Shown: positions 16,485 to 25,683, counted from the stretch's first letter. The stretch is DNA of 64,000 nt from Halopiger goleimassiliensis (GCF_000455345.1 NZ_HG315691.1:62001-126000), one strand, 5' to 3'. Numbers and translations are program-made. Notes: generated from the letters alone by a model not told the origin.

Positions 16485-17527
16485 CCCATGAAGGCGTTCG
16501 TGATGCCCTCGGCGATCCGCCCTTTCGGCAGTACCATGTCGACGTCGACCTGTTCGGCGGCGACTTTCGGCATGCCGTAGACGCGGGAGGTCTCCTCGTC
16601 CTGGACGATGGCCTTCCCGCCGGCGTCCTTGATCGCCCCGAGGCCGGCCGCCCCGTCGGCACCCATGCCGGTCAGGACGACGCCCGCCAGGTTACCGGTG
16701 ACCGTCTCGGCTGCCGTCTCCATCGTCACGTCGATCGCCGGTTTGACGTTGTGTCGTTCGGGGCCGTCGTCAGTGTCGACGACGACCTGGCCGTTCGTGA
16801 ATCCGGTCACCGCGAGGTGGGTGCCGCCTTTCGCGAGCACGCCCTCGCCCGGGCCGACTCGTTCGCGGCCGGAGGATTCCCGGATGTCGTACTCGGTTCG
16901 CTCGTCGAGACGCGATGCGAAGCGTTTCGTGTAGTGATCTGCCATGTGTTGTACCACCAGAATTCGTAACCCCGCTCGCTCGGGGAGATCGGAGAGCACT
17001 TGTTCGACGACTCGGGGGCCGCCGGTCGATGCTCCGATGACCAGCGTCGGATCGTTCGGGAACTCGTCGTCCGGATCGACGGTCGGCGTCGGGGATGGGC
17101 GGGACTCGGTCCGCTCGGGCCGTTCGGTACCGACGTCGGCTTCGGCGACTGCCTGGACGCGTTCGACGATGACGTCCTGTCGACTCCAGATGTCGACCGA
17201 GTTGTCGCCCGAGGGTTTGGCCATGAAGTCCACGGCACCGGCCTCGAGTGCCTCGAACGTCGCGTCCGCGTTCTTCGTCGTGTGCGAACTGATGACCAGC
17301 ATCGGCGTCGGGTTCTCCGCCATCACCCGCTCGATGACCTCGTGGCCGGTCAGCCTCGGCATCTGTATATCGATCGTCGCGACGTCCGGTTCGAGGTCCG
17401 CGATCATCTCCACGGCCTCGACGCCGTCTTTCGCGCGGCCGACGACGTCGATGCCGCCGTCCTCGAGGATCTTGCCGAGGGTCTCCCGCATTACGGCGGA
17501 GTCGTCGGCGATTACTGCTCGGACCAT
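16472..17527 (-). CDS. cheB: Chemotaxis methylesterase CheB
   Basis: A 351-aa response regulator/methylesterase that removes methyl groups from, and can deamidate, transducer glutamates during adaptation. The N-terminal receiver has D8-D9, phosphoacceptor D53 (TIDIQMPRLTG) and a Lys in DFMAKPSGD. After a linker, the esterase domain shows the catalytic triad context: GASTGGP (Ser), VQHMADHYT (His) and LTGMGADGAAG (Asp). The ATG at 17525-17527 shares its A with the stop of the small upstream ORF (TGATG), and the 3' end overlaps cheA, so the three genes form one operon. Confidence 0.95.
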   Translation of the reverse strand: MVRAVIADDSAVMRETLGKILEDGGIDVVGRAKDGVEAVEMIADLEPDVATIDIQMPRLTGHEVIERVMAENPTPMLVISSHTTKNADATFEALEAGAVDFMAKPSGDNSVDIWSRQDVIVERVQAVAEADVGTERPERTESRPSPTPTVDPDDEFPNDPTLVIGASTGGPRVVEQVLSDLPERAGLRILVVQHMADHYTKRFASRLDERTEYDIRESSGRERVGPGEGVLAKGGTHLAVTGFTNGQVVVDTDDGPERHNVKPAIDVTMETAAETVTGNLAGVVLTGMGADGAAGLGAIKDAGGKAIVQDEETSRVYGMPKVAAEQVDVDMVLPKGRIAEGITNAFMGWSA

Positions 17528-17763
17528 CAGGATTCGACCCGGAACCGTCGGTCGCCGCTCGGACCGCCTCCGGTCCTCGAGGCACCGCCCGGTGTCGCGG
17601 TTGCCGTCCACTGTTCGTCGATCTCGCCGGTGTGCGACGAGTCGGTCCCACGGGATGCCGTGGGCCGACCGCCGACGCCGCAGTCCTCGTGGATCGCCGC
17701 CCGACGGGCGACCCGCGTCGCGTCGGCGGTGTCGACGATCGATACGCTCACTGCCATGGGCAT
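17527..17763 (-). CDS. Small ORF heading the cheB-cheA operon
   Basis: A 78-aa protein starting MPMAVSVSIVDTADATRV, with a second Met two codons on. It is polar, with Gly/Thr/Ser-rich middle and end and one Cys in HEDCGVGG. No known domain is recognised. Reality is supported by architecture: a TATA-like CTTTAAG sits about 22-26 bases upstream, so this would be the first, leaderless cistron, and its TGA overlaps the cheB ATG as TGATG. It might act mainly as a leader that couples translation to cheB. Confidence 0.55.
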   Translation of the reverse strand: MPMAVSVSIVDTADATRVARRAAIHEDCGVGGRPTASRGTDSSHTGEIDEQWTATATPGGASRTGGGPSGDRRFRVES

Positions 17764-17781
17764 CGATTGTGATGATCCCCG

Positions 17782-17788
17782 CTTAAAG
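17782..17788 (-). promoter_or_regulatory. TATA-like element of the chemotaxis operon
   Basis: CTTTAAG on the minus strand, 22-26 bases before the tandem ATGs at 17763 and 17757. It supports leaderless transcription starting at the small ORF. Confidence 0.45.
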
Positions 17789-17969
17789 AATGCGGCCAAC
17801 CAACTGACGGCGCGGAAACACCTTCTCGCGCAGAATTTCGATTTCGTGAGCCGCCGGACTCGAGGGGCGATCGAACCCGTATCGGTGCCGGTCGCGGAGC
17901 CGTGGTCCCGGCTGCCGGTGTCGACGACGTGACAGAGCGTTCAAGACCGTCGACTCGTACGTCTCCTGT

Positions 17970-19739
17970 ATGCGACTCGAGGAGTACTGGGGTGTCGGTC
18001 CGAAGACGCGGGAGCTACTGGTCGAGGAGTTGGGCCGCGAGCGGGCGATTCAGGCCATCGAGAGCGGCGACGTACGGGCGCTGGCCGACGCCGGACTCGC
18101 TCGCGGACGCGCGACGCGGATCCTGCGTCGGGCCACCGGGGGCGACGGGATGGAGATACTGGCGACCAGCGACGCACGGGCGGCGTACAAGGACCTGCTG
18201 GATCTCGCGGTCGAGCACGCCGTCACGCAGCGGGCGGCCGACCGGATCCGCGTGCTCACGCCGCTGACGAGCCGGGAGGCGATGGAGTCCCGACTCGCGG
18301 CCGTCCTGGCGGCGCGGGACGCCTGGGCCGACCTCGACGAGGACGACCGCGAAGCCGTCCTCGCCGCCTACGACCGCTACGACGAGCGCGACGAGAGCGA
18401 ACACGCGGCGGTCGAGGCCGCCCTCGCCCTCCTGGAAGCGGGGATCGACGCCGGCCCGTTCGGCGCTATCGCCGACCTCGAGCGGGACCGACTCGAGGCC
18501 GCGGCGGACGCACTCGGCGCGCTCGAGGACGGCCGGGTTCGCGAGGGCGCGGACGAGGAACTCGACCGCCTGCGAACCGCGCTCGGCGCGATCGAGGACA
18601 TGGACGCCAACGCGTTGAACCTGATCGAGGACCTGCGCTCGGACGGCGTTCGCGACGTGGAGGGGTTCAGGGATGCCTTCGAGGACCACGTCGTCAGCGA
18701 GACGAGCGTGACGATCGATCGGGTCCGCGAGGCGATGCCCACCGACGCCACTGACGCGACCGATTTCGTCGGCGAGACGCTGCGGACGCTGCGACGTGAC
18801 CTCACCGCGGCGATCGACGACCGCGAGGAGCGAGTCGCGGCGGAGTACGAATCGGCGCTCGAGGAGACCGAAGACGCGGTCGAGCAAGCCGTCGCGGCAG
18901 TCGACGACATCGCGTTGCACCTCTCGCTGGCCCGGTTCGCGCTCGCGTACGACTGCACCCGACCGACGTTCGTCGAGGGCGAGACGGGCGCGGTGTCGGT
19001 CGTCGAGGCCCGAAACCTGCGCCTGGCCGCGGCCGACGAGGAGTCCGTCCAGCCGATCACCTACGCGCTGGGCGATCACGGAGTGACCGACGTTCCGCGC
19101 AGTATCGAGGCACCGCCGGGCGAGGAACGGGTGGCCGTCCTCACCGGGGCCAACAGCGGCGGGAAGACGACGCTGCTCGAGACGCTGTGTCACGTCGTTT
19201 TGCTGGCGATGATGGGGTTGCCCGTCCCCGCCGAGCGGGCCGAGGTGACCCCCGTCGACTCGCTGGTCTTCCACCGTCGCCACGCCAGTTTCAACGCCGG
19301 CGTCCTCGAGTCGACGCTGCGCTCGATCGTCCCGCCGCTGTCGACCGGCGGGCGCACGCTCATGCTGGTCGACGAGTTCGAGGCGATCACCGAACCCGGC
19401 AGTGCGGCCGACCTGTTGCACGGACTGGTGACGCTGACCGTCGACCGGGACGCGCTGGGCGTGTTCGTCACCCACCTCGCGGACGACCTCGAGCCGTTGC
19501 CCCCCGAGGCCCGGGTCGACGGGATCTTCGCCGAGGGACTGGACTCGGAGCTCGAACTGCTGGTGGACTATCAGCCGCGGTTCGACACCGTCGGCCGGTC
19601 GACGCCCGAATTCATCGTCTCGCGGCTGGTCGCGAACGCCGGCGACCGCGGCGAGCGGGCCGGCTTCGAGACGCTCGCGGAGGCGGTCGGTAACGACGTC
19701 GTCCAGCGCACGCTCGCCGACGCTCGCTGGAACGAGTGA
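17970..19739 (+). CDS. MutS-related ATPase with N-terminal helix-hairpin-helix
   Basis: A 589-aa protein. The N-terminus (MRLEEYWGVGPKTRELLVEE) is a helix-hairpin-helix DNA-binding motif. A long helical region with coiled-coil character follows (about residues 70-320), resembling the MutS lever/clamp. The C-terminal MutS-type ABC ATPase shows Walker A TGANSGGKTT (about 392-401), a SFNAGVLESTLRSI signature, Walker B LMLVDEFEAIT and a switch His in VFVTHLADDLE. It lacks the mismatch-recognition domain I of true MutS, so it is a MutS2/MutS5-like or archaeal MutS-related protein, possibly acting on recombination intermediates. It diverges from the che operon; the next gene converges with it, leaving seven bases. 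Confidence 0.85.
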   Translation: MRLEEYWGVGPKTRELLVEELGRERAIQAIESGDVRALADAGLARGRATRILRRATGGDGMEILATSDARAAYKDLLDLAVEHAVTQRAADRIRVLTPLTSREAMESRLAAVLAARDAWADLDEDDREAVLAAYDRYDERDESEHAAVEAALALLEAGIDAGPFGAIADLERDRLEAAADALGALEDGRVREGADEELDRLRTALGAIEDMDANALNLIEDLRSDGVRDVEGFRDAFEDHVVSETSVTIDRVREAMPTDATDATDFVGETLRTLRRDLTAAIDDREERVAAEYESALEETEDAVEQAVAAVDDIALHLSLARFALAYDCTRPTFVEGETGAVSVVEARNLRLAAADEESVQPITYALGDHGVTDVPRSIEAPPGEERVAVLTGANSGGKTTLLETLCHVVLLAMMGLPVPAERAEVTPVDSLVFHRRHASFNAGVLESTLRSIVPPLSTGGRTLMLVDEFEAITEPGSAADLLHGLVTLTVDRDALGVFVTHLADDLEPLPPEARVDGIFAEGLDSELELLVDYQPRFDTVGRSTPEFIVSRLVANAGDRGERAGFETLAEAVGNDVVQRTLADARWNE

Positions 19740-19746
19740 CCTTCCT

Positions 19747-20298
19747 TCATCGGCTTTCTTCACGTTCCTCGCGCGACGACGTCGCCGCTCGAGCGGCGGA
19801 CGCCCCACTCGGTCGGCCGAGATACGTGTAGGCGACGCCGCGTTCGTCCGTACAGAGCCGCGACTCGAGGTAGTTCCGGGCTGCGTTCTCGGAGAGACGT
19901 CCCATGTCGACGACGTCGGCCAGCGTCGTTTTCGTCGCCCGAGTCCACGCCTCGAGCGCACGGTCTCGTTCGGGCGTCGTCTCGACGACGACGCCCCGGT
20001 CCGTTCCGGGTCGGTCGGCCCACTCGAGCCAGCAGACGCGGTAGACGTCCGCGGCGTAGGCCGCGTCGGGCGCGACGACGTACAGCAGTTCGTAGGTGCA
20101 GGGATCGAGGTACCGAGTGAGCACGCCGTCGAACGAAATCGACTCCGCGAGTGGGCTGGCGTCGACTGCGCCGTCGGCCAGCGGAGTGTGGGCGTCGATC
20201 CGCCCCGCGAGCGATGGGTCCTCGCCGCCCCAGTGACTGTACCGTAGATCGTAACGGTCGTCCGGCCGACGGTAGGCGACGAGGGCTCTATGTCCCAT
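19747..20298 (-). CDS. Haloarchaeal hypothetical protein (DUF6735-like)
   Basis: A 183-aa protein starting MGHRALVAYRRPDDRYDLRY followed by SHWGGED. I remember this N-terminal pattern from a haloarchaea-specific family, DUF6735; the name is from memory and should be checked. No membrane segment is seen and the function is unknown. The C-terminal part includes a helix-turn-like VVDMGRLSENAARNYLESRL, which could be a small DNA-binding-like fold. The ATG at 20296-20298 is chosen over a longer frame because the upstream codons are Cys/Arg-rich and unlike the rest. Confidence 0.7.
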   Translation of the reverse strand: MGHRALVAYRRPDDRYDLRYSHWGGEDPSLAGRIDAHTPLADGAVDASPLAESISFDGVLTRYLDPCTYELLYVVAPDAAYAADVYRVCWLEWADRPGTDRGVVVETTPERDRALEAWTRATKTTLADVVDMGRLSENAARNYLESRLCTDERGVAYTYLGRPSGASAARAATSSREEREESR

Positions 20299-20475
20299 CG
20301 GTACCACCGACCCCGCGTCGCGTGTCGAACATCGCTGCCTCTGGCCGGCCCTCCGTATTTGAACCTCCGGACGGCAGCGGCAGTCGTCGACGGGGATCGG
20401 CGTCGTGAAGCAGTACGCGTCGATCGCCGGTCGCAACGCCGATAGTGGTCGCGTTCGTACGCCGACGTAACCGCA

Positions 20476-21129
20476 ATGGGAGCGACGTACGACGCAGTGC
20501 TGTTCGACAACGACGGCGTGTTGACCACGCCGACCGACGGTAACGTGTTACGGGAGGCGATGCGCCGGGCGTTCGAGCGCGTCGGCGTGAGCGATCCCCC
20601 GGACGATCACCTCGAGACGCTCCGCAGTCCGACCGTCTCCTCGCTTCGAGGGGTCGCATCCGAGCACGACGTCGATCCCGAACGGCTGTGGCGCGCCCGG
20701 GAACGCGCCGCGATCGACGCCCAGCGGGCGGAACTCGAGGCCGGGCGGAAACGCCCCTACGAGGACGTCGCGACCCTCGACTCCCTCGAGACGGCGACGG
20801 GAATCGTCAGCAACAACCAGCACGAGACGATCGCCAACGTACTCGAACACCTCGAACTGCACGGGTTCGACTGCTGGTACGGCCGCGAGCCGACGCTTGC
20901 GGGGATCGAACGCAAGAAACCGCGGCCGTACTACCTCGAGCGGGCGATCGACGACCTGGAGGCGTCGAACCCGCTGTTCGTCGGCGACAGCCGGGTCGAC
21001 GTCCAGGCGGCGGACGCGCTCGGGATCGACGCGGCGTTCCTCCGCCGTGACCACCGCAGCGACTACCGGCTCTCGACGGAACCGACCTACGAGATCGACT
21101 CCCTCGAGGCGCTGCCGGACCTCCTCTGA
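20476..21129 (+). CDS. HAD-family hydrolase (phosphatase)
   Basis: A 217-aa haloacid-dehalogenase-fold phosphatase. Motif I is LFDNDGVLTTP, with nucleophile D11 and acid/base D13. Motif II is GIVSNNQ, motif III the KKPRPYYL lysine region, and motif IV FVGDSRVDVQAA, which binds Mg2+. The helical cap sits between motifs I and II (C1 type), as in phosphoglycolate phosphatase relatives. Substrate not predictable. The ATG at 20476 directly precedes the first beta strand. It diverges from the DUF6735-like gene across 177 bases. Confidence 0.88.
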   Translation: MGATYDAVLFDNDGVLTTPTDGNVLREAMRRAFERVGVSDPPDDHLETLRSPTVSSLRGVASEHDVDPERLWRARERAAIDAQRAELEAGRKRPYEDVATLDSLETATGIVSNNQHETIANVLEHLELHGFDCWYGREPTLAGIERKKPRPYYLERAIDDLEASNPLFVGDSRVDVQAADALGIDAAFLRRDHRSDYRLSTEPTYEIDSLEALPDLL

Positions 21130-21198
21130 TCCGTGCAGGCGTCTCGAGTTGCCGGTCGGTTCGGGGGACGCCGGGAGGGTTTCGCAGTGGCGGCCAGT

Positions 21199-21861
21199 TC
21201 AAGCGCTGTCGTTGAATCGGCGGTTCGTCGAGTAGGGCGCGTCGCCGGGTTCGCCCCGGACGAAGTGACCCGCGGGGTTGATCTCGCCGTCGCGCTCCAT
21301 CGAGAGCAGTTCGACGAACCACGCCTCGTGCTCGATCTCCTCCTGAAGGATGCGCTGGGCCATGTCGTAGGTTCGCGGATCGACGCCGTGGGTCATGTCA
21401 CAGATCTCTGACCAGGTTCGAATGGCGCAGCGTTCGGCCTCGAGCAGTACCTCGAGTACGTCCTCGGCGGTGAGGTCCTGGATGTTCAGCGCTTCGCCCT
21501 GGTCGTCGTACGGTACCGGCAGTTCCGCGTCCGGACAGGACGCCCGATCCGCGAAGTCGCGGATGTCGTTGGGCAGGTGCCCACCCAGTTCGTACACTCG
21601 CGGCGCGACCAGTTCGAAGTGCGCTCGGTCCTCGAGGCGAGCGTCCTCGGTAATCTCCTTGTAGTCCTCGTGCCCTGCCAGGTGCATCCGCAAGTTCGTA
21701 TAGTAGTAGTACGTGGTGAACTCGGCACCGATGGCGTCGATGAGTTTTTCCCGGAGTTCTTCTGGCTCGAGGCCGCGCTCCCGGAGGACGGCCATCCCGA
21801 CGCGCTCGCTCGTGTCTCCCGCGTCGACGTTGCCGGCGGCGTGTGGCTTGTCGTCGGACAT
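21199..21861 (-). CDS. Ferritin-like Dps-type protein with cysteine pair
   Basis: A 220-aa four-helix-bundle protein of the archaeal Dps-like group, expected to form a cytoplasmic cage that oxidises and stores iron and consumes peroxide. Likely di-iron ligands are E47 ([10 protein letters not shown]), E77 and H81 (LEDRAHFEL), E143 (LEAERC) and E175/H178 (EEIEHE). Cysteines at 109, 145 and 154 recall the paired cysteines of Sulfolobus DPSL and thioferritins. The tail after residue 190 is an extra 30 residues. An AT-rich stretch upstream (CTATTTAGTGC near 21885-21895) probably holds the promoter. Regulation by iron or peroxide is plausible but not visible. Confidence 0.82.
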   Translation of the reverse strand: MSDDKPHAAGNVDAGDTSERVGMAVLRERGLEPEELREKLIDAIGAEFTTYYYYTNLRMHLAGHEDYKEITEDARLEDRAHFELVAPRVYELGGHLPNDIRDFADRASCPDAELPVPYDDQGEALNIQDLTAEDVLEVLLEAERCAIRTWSEICDMTHGVDPRTYDMAQRILQEEIEHEAWFVELLSMERDGEINPAGHFVRGEPGDAPYSTNRRFNDSA

Positions 21862-21976
21862 GCGTCGGTTCCTGCCATAACGCGCTATTTAGTGCTTTTT
21901 CCACACTCGCTCGAGACCGACTATACGTAGAGCTGACGGGTAGAGACTGAAGTGAACGTACGGAACTACGGTCGGA

Positions 21977-24178
21977 TCAAAACACGAAGCGTTCGACGAG
22001 TCGGCCGATGAGTCCGGGCCGTTTCGACTCGTGCGTGTGGACGCCGACAGCGGGGACGTTCACGGCGTCGATGATCCGATCGGTCGTGCTCTCTCGGAGT
22101 TCGTGACCGAGCCGGTAATTCCGGCTCGTCACCAGGAACTCCGCGGATTCGGCCACGCCGATGAGGTCCTCGTCCGACTCTGTCTCGACGATCTCCGTCG
22201 TGACCGGTGCCGAGCAGAGGGCGACGAGTTCCTCGTGATAGTCGTCGAGGGTCTCCTTGAAGTCGCTCGTCGCGGACTCCTCGACGGCGTAGACCAGTCT
22301 GATCGTCGCACCGAGTTCGCTGGCGAGCGCGTCGGCGATCCGGACCTTCGAGGGATCGTACGGCCCCCGATCGGTGAGAACCGTGATTTCCGAGACGTCG
22401 TCGAACGAGCGGTCCTCCGCGAGCAGCACGTCACACGGCGCGTGGCGCAGGATCCACTCGATCGAACCGCCGAGGAACTGCTGCTCGAGGTAGTCGGGAC
22501 GCCGTTCCAGCAGGATGGCGTCGACGTCCTCGTGCTCGGCGAAGTTCACGATAGCGCGTTTCGTGTCGTGGCTGACGATTTCGCCGTACTGGATCGGCAC
22601 GTCGAACTCCTCGGAGAGGGCGTCGGTCTGGGCCTCGAACTCGAGGTCGGCCGGCGACTGCGTCTCCGAGGCGTACTCGAGGGGCACCTGGTCGGGAACC
22701 TCGTCGAACTGGACGATCGAGACGCCCCCGTCGTGTTTCCGTGCGACGTCGGCGGCGATGCGGACGAGTCGGCGTTCGCGTTCCTCGGTCGTCCCTTCGG
22801 CGAGCGCGACCAACACGTCGTCGGCTCGCGGTTCGAGCGACGCCTCGGTTCGATCGACGACCTCCCGTCCCGTCTTCCGGCGGATCGTGTCGACGGCGAC
22901 CCCTTCGCGATCGGTCCGTGGACGGGCGTAGAACCAGTACCAGGCGACGCTCCCAGCCGTGATGATCACCGCCCCGCCGAGCGCGACGGCTCCCATCTGT
23001 GTGAGCAGGACGATACCGCTGAGGATCCCGAACACCTGTACCCCGGGATACAACGGCGATTCGAAACTCGGATCGTACTCCTCGAGGTCGGCGTTCCGGA
23101 AGGCGATGACGGCGACGTTGATCAGGACGAACACGAGGATCTGGAACGCGCTGGCGAGTTTCGCGATTTCGAGGACGGGGACGAACGCGATCAGGACGAG
23201 CATCACGCCGCCGGTGAGGGTGATCGCGGTCGTCGGCGTCCCGAACCGGGCGCTGACCTCGCCGAATCGGTCGGGCGCGAGATTGTCCCGACTCATCGCG
23301 AACGGATACCGTGACGACGAGAGGATGCCCGCGTTCGCGGTGCTGACGAGTGCGAGAACGGCTGCGAGGACGACGGCGACGACGCCCGCCTGTGCGAGCG
23401 TCGCTCGGGCGGCGATCTCCATCGGGGTGTTCGTATCCGCCAGTTCCTCGAGCGGGGAGACGCCGACCATGACGGCCACGATGAGGACGTACAGAATCGT
23501 CGTGAACGCGAGCGAGCCGAGGATGCCGAGCGGGATGTTCCGATCCGGGCGCTCGACCTCTTCCGCGACGCTCGCGACCTTGGTGACGCCGGCGTAGGAG
23601 ACGAAGACGAGGCCGGTCGCCGCGAGCAGGCCGCCAGCGCCTTCGGCGAAGAACCCCTCGTAGTTGGCCGCCTCGGACGCGGGGAGTCCGCCGTAGATGA
23701 ACCACAGCAAGGCGACGAGCATGACGACGACGATGCCGACCTGAAGCCGGCCGGTCTGTTTCACACCCAGGAGGTTGACGCCGATGAGGACGGCGGCGAG
23801 CACCAGTGCGACGGGTTTGACCGGCAGGTCGAAGAGCAACACGAGGTAGGGAACGCCCCCGACGAGTGCCAGCGCACCCTTGAACGCGAGCGAGAACCAG
23901 GTCCCGACGCCGGCGACGGTACCCAACAGCGGCCCCATCCCGCGCTCGATGTAGATGTACGTGCCGCCGGCTTCGGGCATCGCCGTCGCCATCTCGGACT
24001 TGCTCAGCGCGGCCGGGACGACGAGCAGGCCGGCGATCAGGTACGCGAGCACCACCCCCGGCCCCGCGATGTCGACGGCCAGCGCCGGCAGGATGAAGAT
24101 GCCGCTCCCGATCATCGCACCGATGCTGATGGCCAACACGGCCGGAAGTCCGAGGTCTCGCTCGAGGTCTTTCGTCAT
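21977..24178 (-). CDS. Amino-acid permease fused to universal-stress domains
   Basis: A 733-aa membrane protein. Residues 1-440 form an APC-superfamily transporter with about 12 helices, opening with MTKDLERDLGLPAVLAISIGA and the helix 1 signature GAMIGSGIF. A basic/acidic cytoplasmic linker leads to two UspA-type domains (about 470-600 and 610-720), recognisable from repeated beta-alpha units (VLVALAEGTTEERERR, AILLERRPDYLEQQFLGGSIE). The layout resembles archaeal cationic amino-acid transporters whose stress domains may sense nucleotides (family knowledge). I start at the ATG at 24176-24178; the open frame extends 30 codons upstream without membrane or family character. Confidence 0.9.
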   Translation of the reverse strand: MTKDLERDLGLPAVLAISIGAMIGSGIFILPALAVDIAGPGVVLAYLIAGLLVVPAALSKSEMATAMPEAGGTYIYIERGMGPLLGTVAGVGTWFSLAFKGALALVGGVPYLVLLFDLPVKPVALVLAAVLIGVNLLGVKQTGRLQVGIVVVMLVALLWFIYGGLPASEAANYEGFFAEGAGGLLAATGLVFVSYAGVTKVASVAEEVERPDRNIPLGILGSLAFTTILYVLIVAVMVGVSPLEELADTNTPMEIAARATLAQAGVVAVVLAAVLALVSTANAGILSSSRYPFAMSRDNLAPDRFGEVSARFGTPTTAITLTGGVMLVLIAFVPVLEIAKLASAFQILVFVLINVAVIAFRNADLEEYDPSFESPLYPGVQVFGILSGIVLLTQMGAVALGGAVIITAGSVAWYWFYARPRTDREGVAVDTIRRKTGREVVDRTEASLEPRADDVLVALAEGTTEERERRLVRIAADVARKHDGGVSIVQFDEVPDQVPLEYASETQSPADLEFEAQTDALSEEFDVPIQYGEIVSHDTKRAIVNFAEHEDVDAILLERRPDYLEQQFLGGSIEWILRHAPCDVLLAEDRSFDDVSEITVLTDRGPYDPSKVRIADALASELGATIRLVYAVEESATSDFKETLDDYHEELVALCSAPVTTEIVETESDEDLIGVAESAEFLVTSRNYRLGHELRESTTDRIIDAVNVPAVGVHTHESKRPGLIGRLVERFVF

Positions 24179-24365
24179 GGTAGCGGGAGTACGGGTAGGG
24201 TCGCGTCCGGACACGGGGCCGAGACCGCCGTGACGTTCCACTGACCAGTTCTCGTTTGGATTCCCCAACGCCTGTAGGATAAACCCCCGGGTTCACGCAA
24301 CCCGCGTCGCCGTCGTTGCCGCTCCGGCATCGACGTTCCAGGTCCGAAACTGAACAGCTCGGATG

Positions 24366-24821
24366 CTACCGGTTCGCCGGTACGTGCGTCGCCGACGCGC
24401 TCGCGGCGAGGTCGTCGACACGTTGGCTCGCCGCGGCCGAGAGTGGATACACGTCGTGGTAGGGATCGATGCCCCGGTCGACTCCGGCGACGAATCGGAT
24501 CGCGTCCGCTATCCGCTCGTAGTTCTCGTCGACGACGTCCTGCACGAGGACGGGCATCCCCGCACGGCGACACACCTCGCTCGCCGCAGCCCGACCCGCC
24601 CAGATTCGGTCGGTCTCACAGTCGACGAAAAAGAGCGCGAACGGCGTTCCGTCGAACTGCGCCTCGAGGAACCGTCGCGTGGCCGGATCGTCCCACGCGA
24701 CGATGCCCACCTCCTCGAGTTGACGAACGGCCGTCGCAGCCGCCGAGCAGAACGGACAGTCGCCGTCGTAGACCAGGATACCGGTGAACTCGGGGTGGAC
24801 CGGTGGCTGTGATTCCGTCAT
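24366..24821 (-). CDS. DCC-family thiol-disulfide oxidoreductase (DUF393)
   Basis: A 151-aa protein of the DCC family, with the defining VYDGDCPFC motif (D19, D21, C22, C25) in a thioredoxin-like fold. The Cys pair suggests a redox role; the physiological substrate is unknown. Later conserved-looking blocks are FFVDCETDRIWAGRAAASEV and a C-terminal helical region. A 117-base gap separates it from the small membrane-protein gene upstream at 25145, so cotranscription is not evident. Confidence 0.85.
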   Translation of the reverse strand: MTESQPPVHPEFTGILVYDGDCPFCSAAATAVRQLEEVGIVAWDDPATRRFLEAQFDGTPFALFFVDCETDRIWAGRAAASEVCRRAGMPVLVQDVVDENYERIADAIRFVAGVDRGIDPYHDVYPLSAAASQRVDDLAASASATHVPANR

Positions 24822-24938
24822 CTAGTTGTGCCCACCGAGAGCCACGTCGCGGATCCGGAATAGCGTTCGGCCGGCAGGTCGCTACGTCCGGGGCCGTATC
24901 CGACCGTGTCCGCTGGGGTCCCGATTGGAGTCGATCGA

Positions 24939-25145
24939 TTACGAGTCGACCGCGAGCGCCTCCACTGCAAGCACGAATCGACGAACGTAGTAGAGCAGCG
25001 CCATACCGAATCCGACCCCGATAATCGCTACGTGCAATCCGAGGTCACCGAATTCCTGACCGTACAGCAAGAACACAGTGAGGGCGAGAAAAGCGACGCC
25101 GACTGTGGCTTTCGTTTTCGCATCCGGGGAGGAGCCGTCGAGCAT
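24939..25145 (-). CDS. Small two-span membrane protein
   Basis: A 68-aa protein with two hydrophobic helices (about residues 11-30 and 33-55), starting MLDGSSPDAKTKATVGVAFL. The ATG at 25143-25145 is supported by a TATA-like GGTATTTCAAAC on the minus strand (about 25168-25179), close to 26 bases upstream. No family recognised. Confidence 0.6.
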   Translation of the reverse strand: MLDGSSPDAKTKATVGVAFLALTVFLLYGQEFGDLGLHVAIIGVGFGMALLYYVRRFVLAVEALAVDS

Positions 25146-25254
25146 ACTCCGGCTATCGGACGGCGTTTGAAATACCTGCTGATAAGTCAGGAGAATTGTC
25201 ACAGTGGGGGAAGCGCGAATCGAGAGGTACTGTGCGTCTCTCACCGGTATCGTC

Positions 25255-25629
25255 TCACCCGAGTTTCGACCGGCCGGGCGGCCTGCCGTGATCGGCGCGG
25301 TGGTGGAGCATCTCGCCGTACCGTTCGACTTCGATCACGCAGTCCGAACGCGGTTTCGCGACGCAGGTGAGGACGAATCCGGCTTCCTCGTCCTCCGGAT
25401 AGTAGCGTTTGGCGCTCGACTGGTCGAGTTCGCCCTCCACCAGTTTCCCACCGCAGGTGATACACCACCCCTGCTGGCAGTCCGCGGAGAGCCAGATTCC
25501 GTTTCGACGGGCGGCCGCCAGAATCGACTCGTCCTCGCTGACCGTGATGGTTCTGGACTCGCCGGCGGCTTCGAGGTCTGCGTCGGACGGAATCCGGAGT
25601 TCGACGTCCCACGTCTGCTGATTCGTCAC
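25255..25629 (-). CDS. [2Fe-2S] ferredoxin
   Basis: A 124-aa plant-type ferredoxin. The cluster ligands are C51, C56 and C59 (C-x4-C-x2-C in ADCQQGWCITCGG) and C89 (VLTCVAKP). This is an electron-carrier domain, with an N-terminal beta region and a polar C-terminal extension (HHRADHGRPPGRS). Haloarchaeal main ferredoxins carry an acidic insert near the N-terminus; here the N-terminal 30 residues are moderately acidic but shorter. The start is a GTG (25627-25629). A partner oxidoreductase is not adjacent. It diverges from the helicase gene across 139 bases that contain a tandem repeat. Confidence 0.88.
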   Translation of the reverse strand: MTNQQTWDVELRIPSDADLEAAGESRTITVSEDESILAAARRNGIWLSADCQQGWCITCGGKLVEGELDQSSAKRYYPEDEEAGFVLTCVAKPRSDCVIEVERYGEMLHHRADHGRPPGRSKLG

Positions 25630-25683
25630 TGGTGACCGGTCGTATGAAGGGTGGACCGGAAAACCTTCGGGACGCAGGCGTCG

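Noticed and set aside
15042-16580. 512-aa plus-strand frame opposite cheA
   Set aside because: Antisense shadow of a well-defined CheA; Leu/Asp/Val/Arg repeats arise from the complementary codons.
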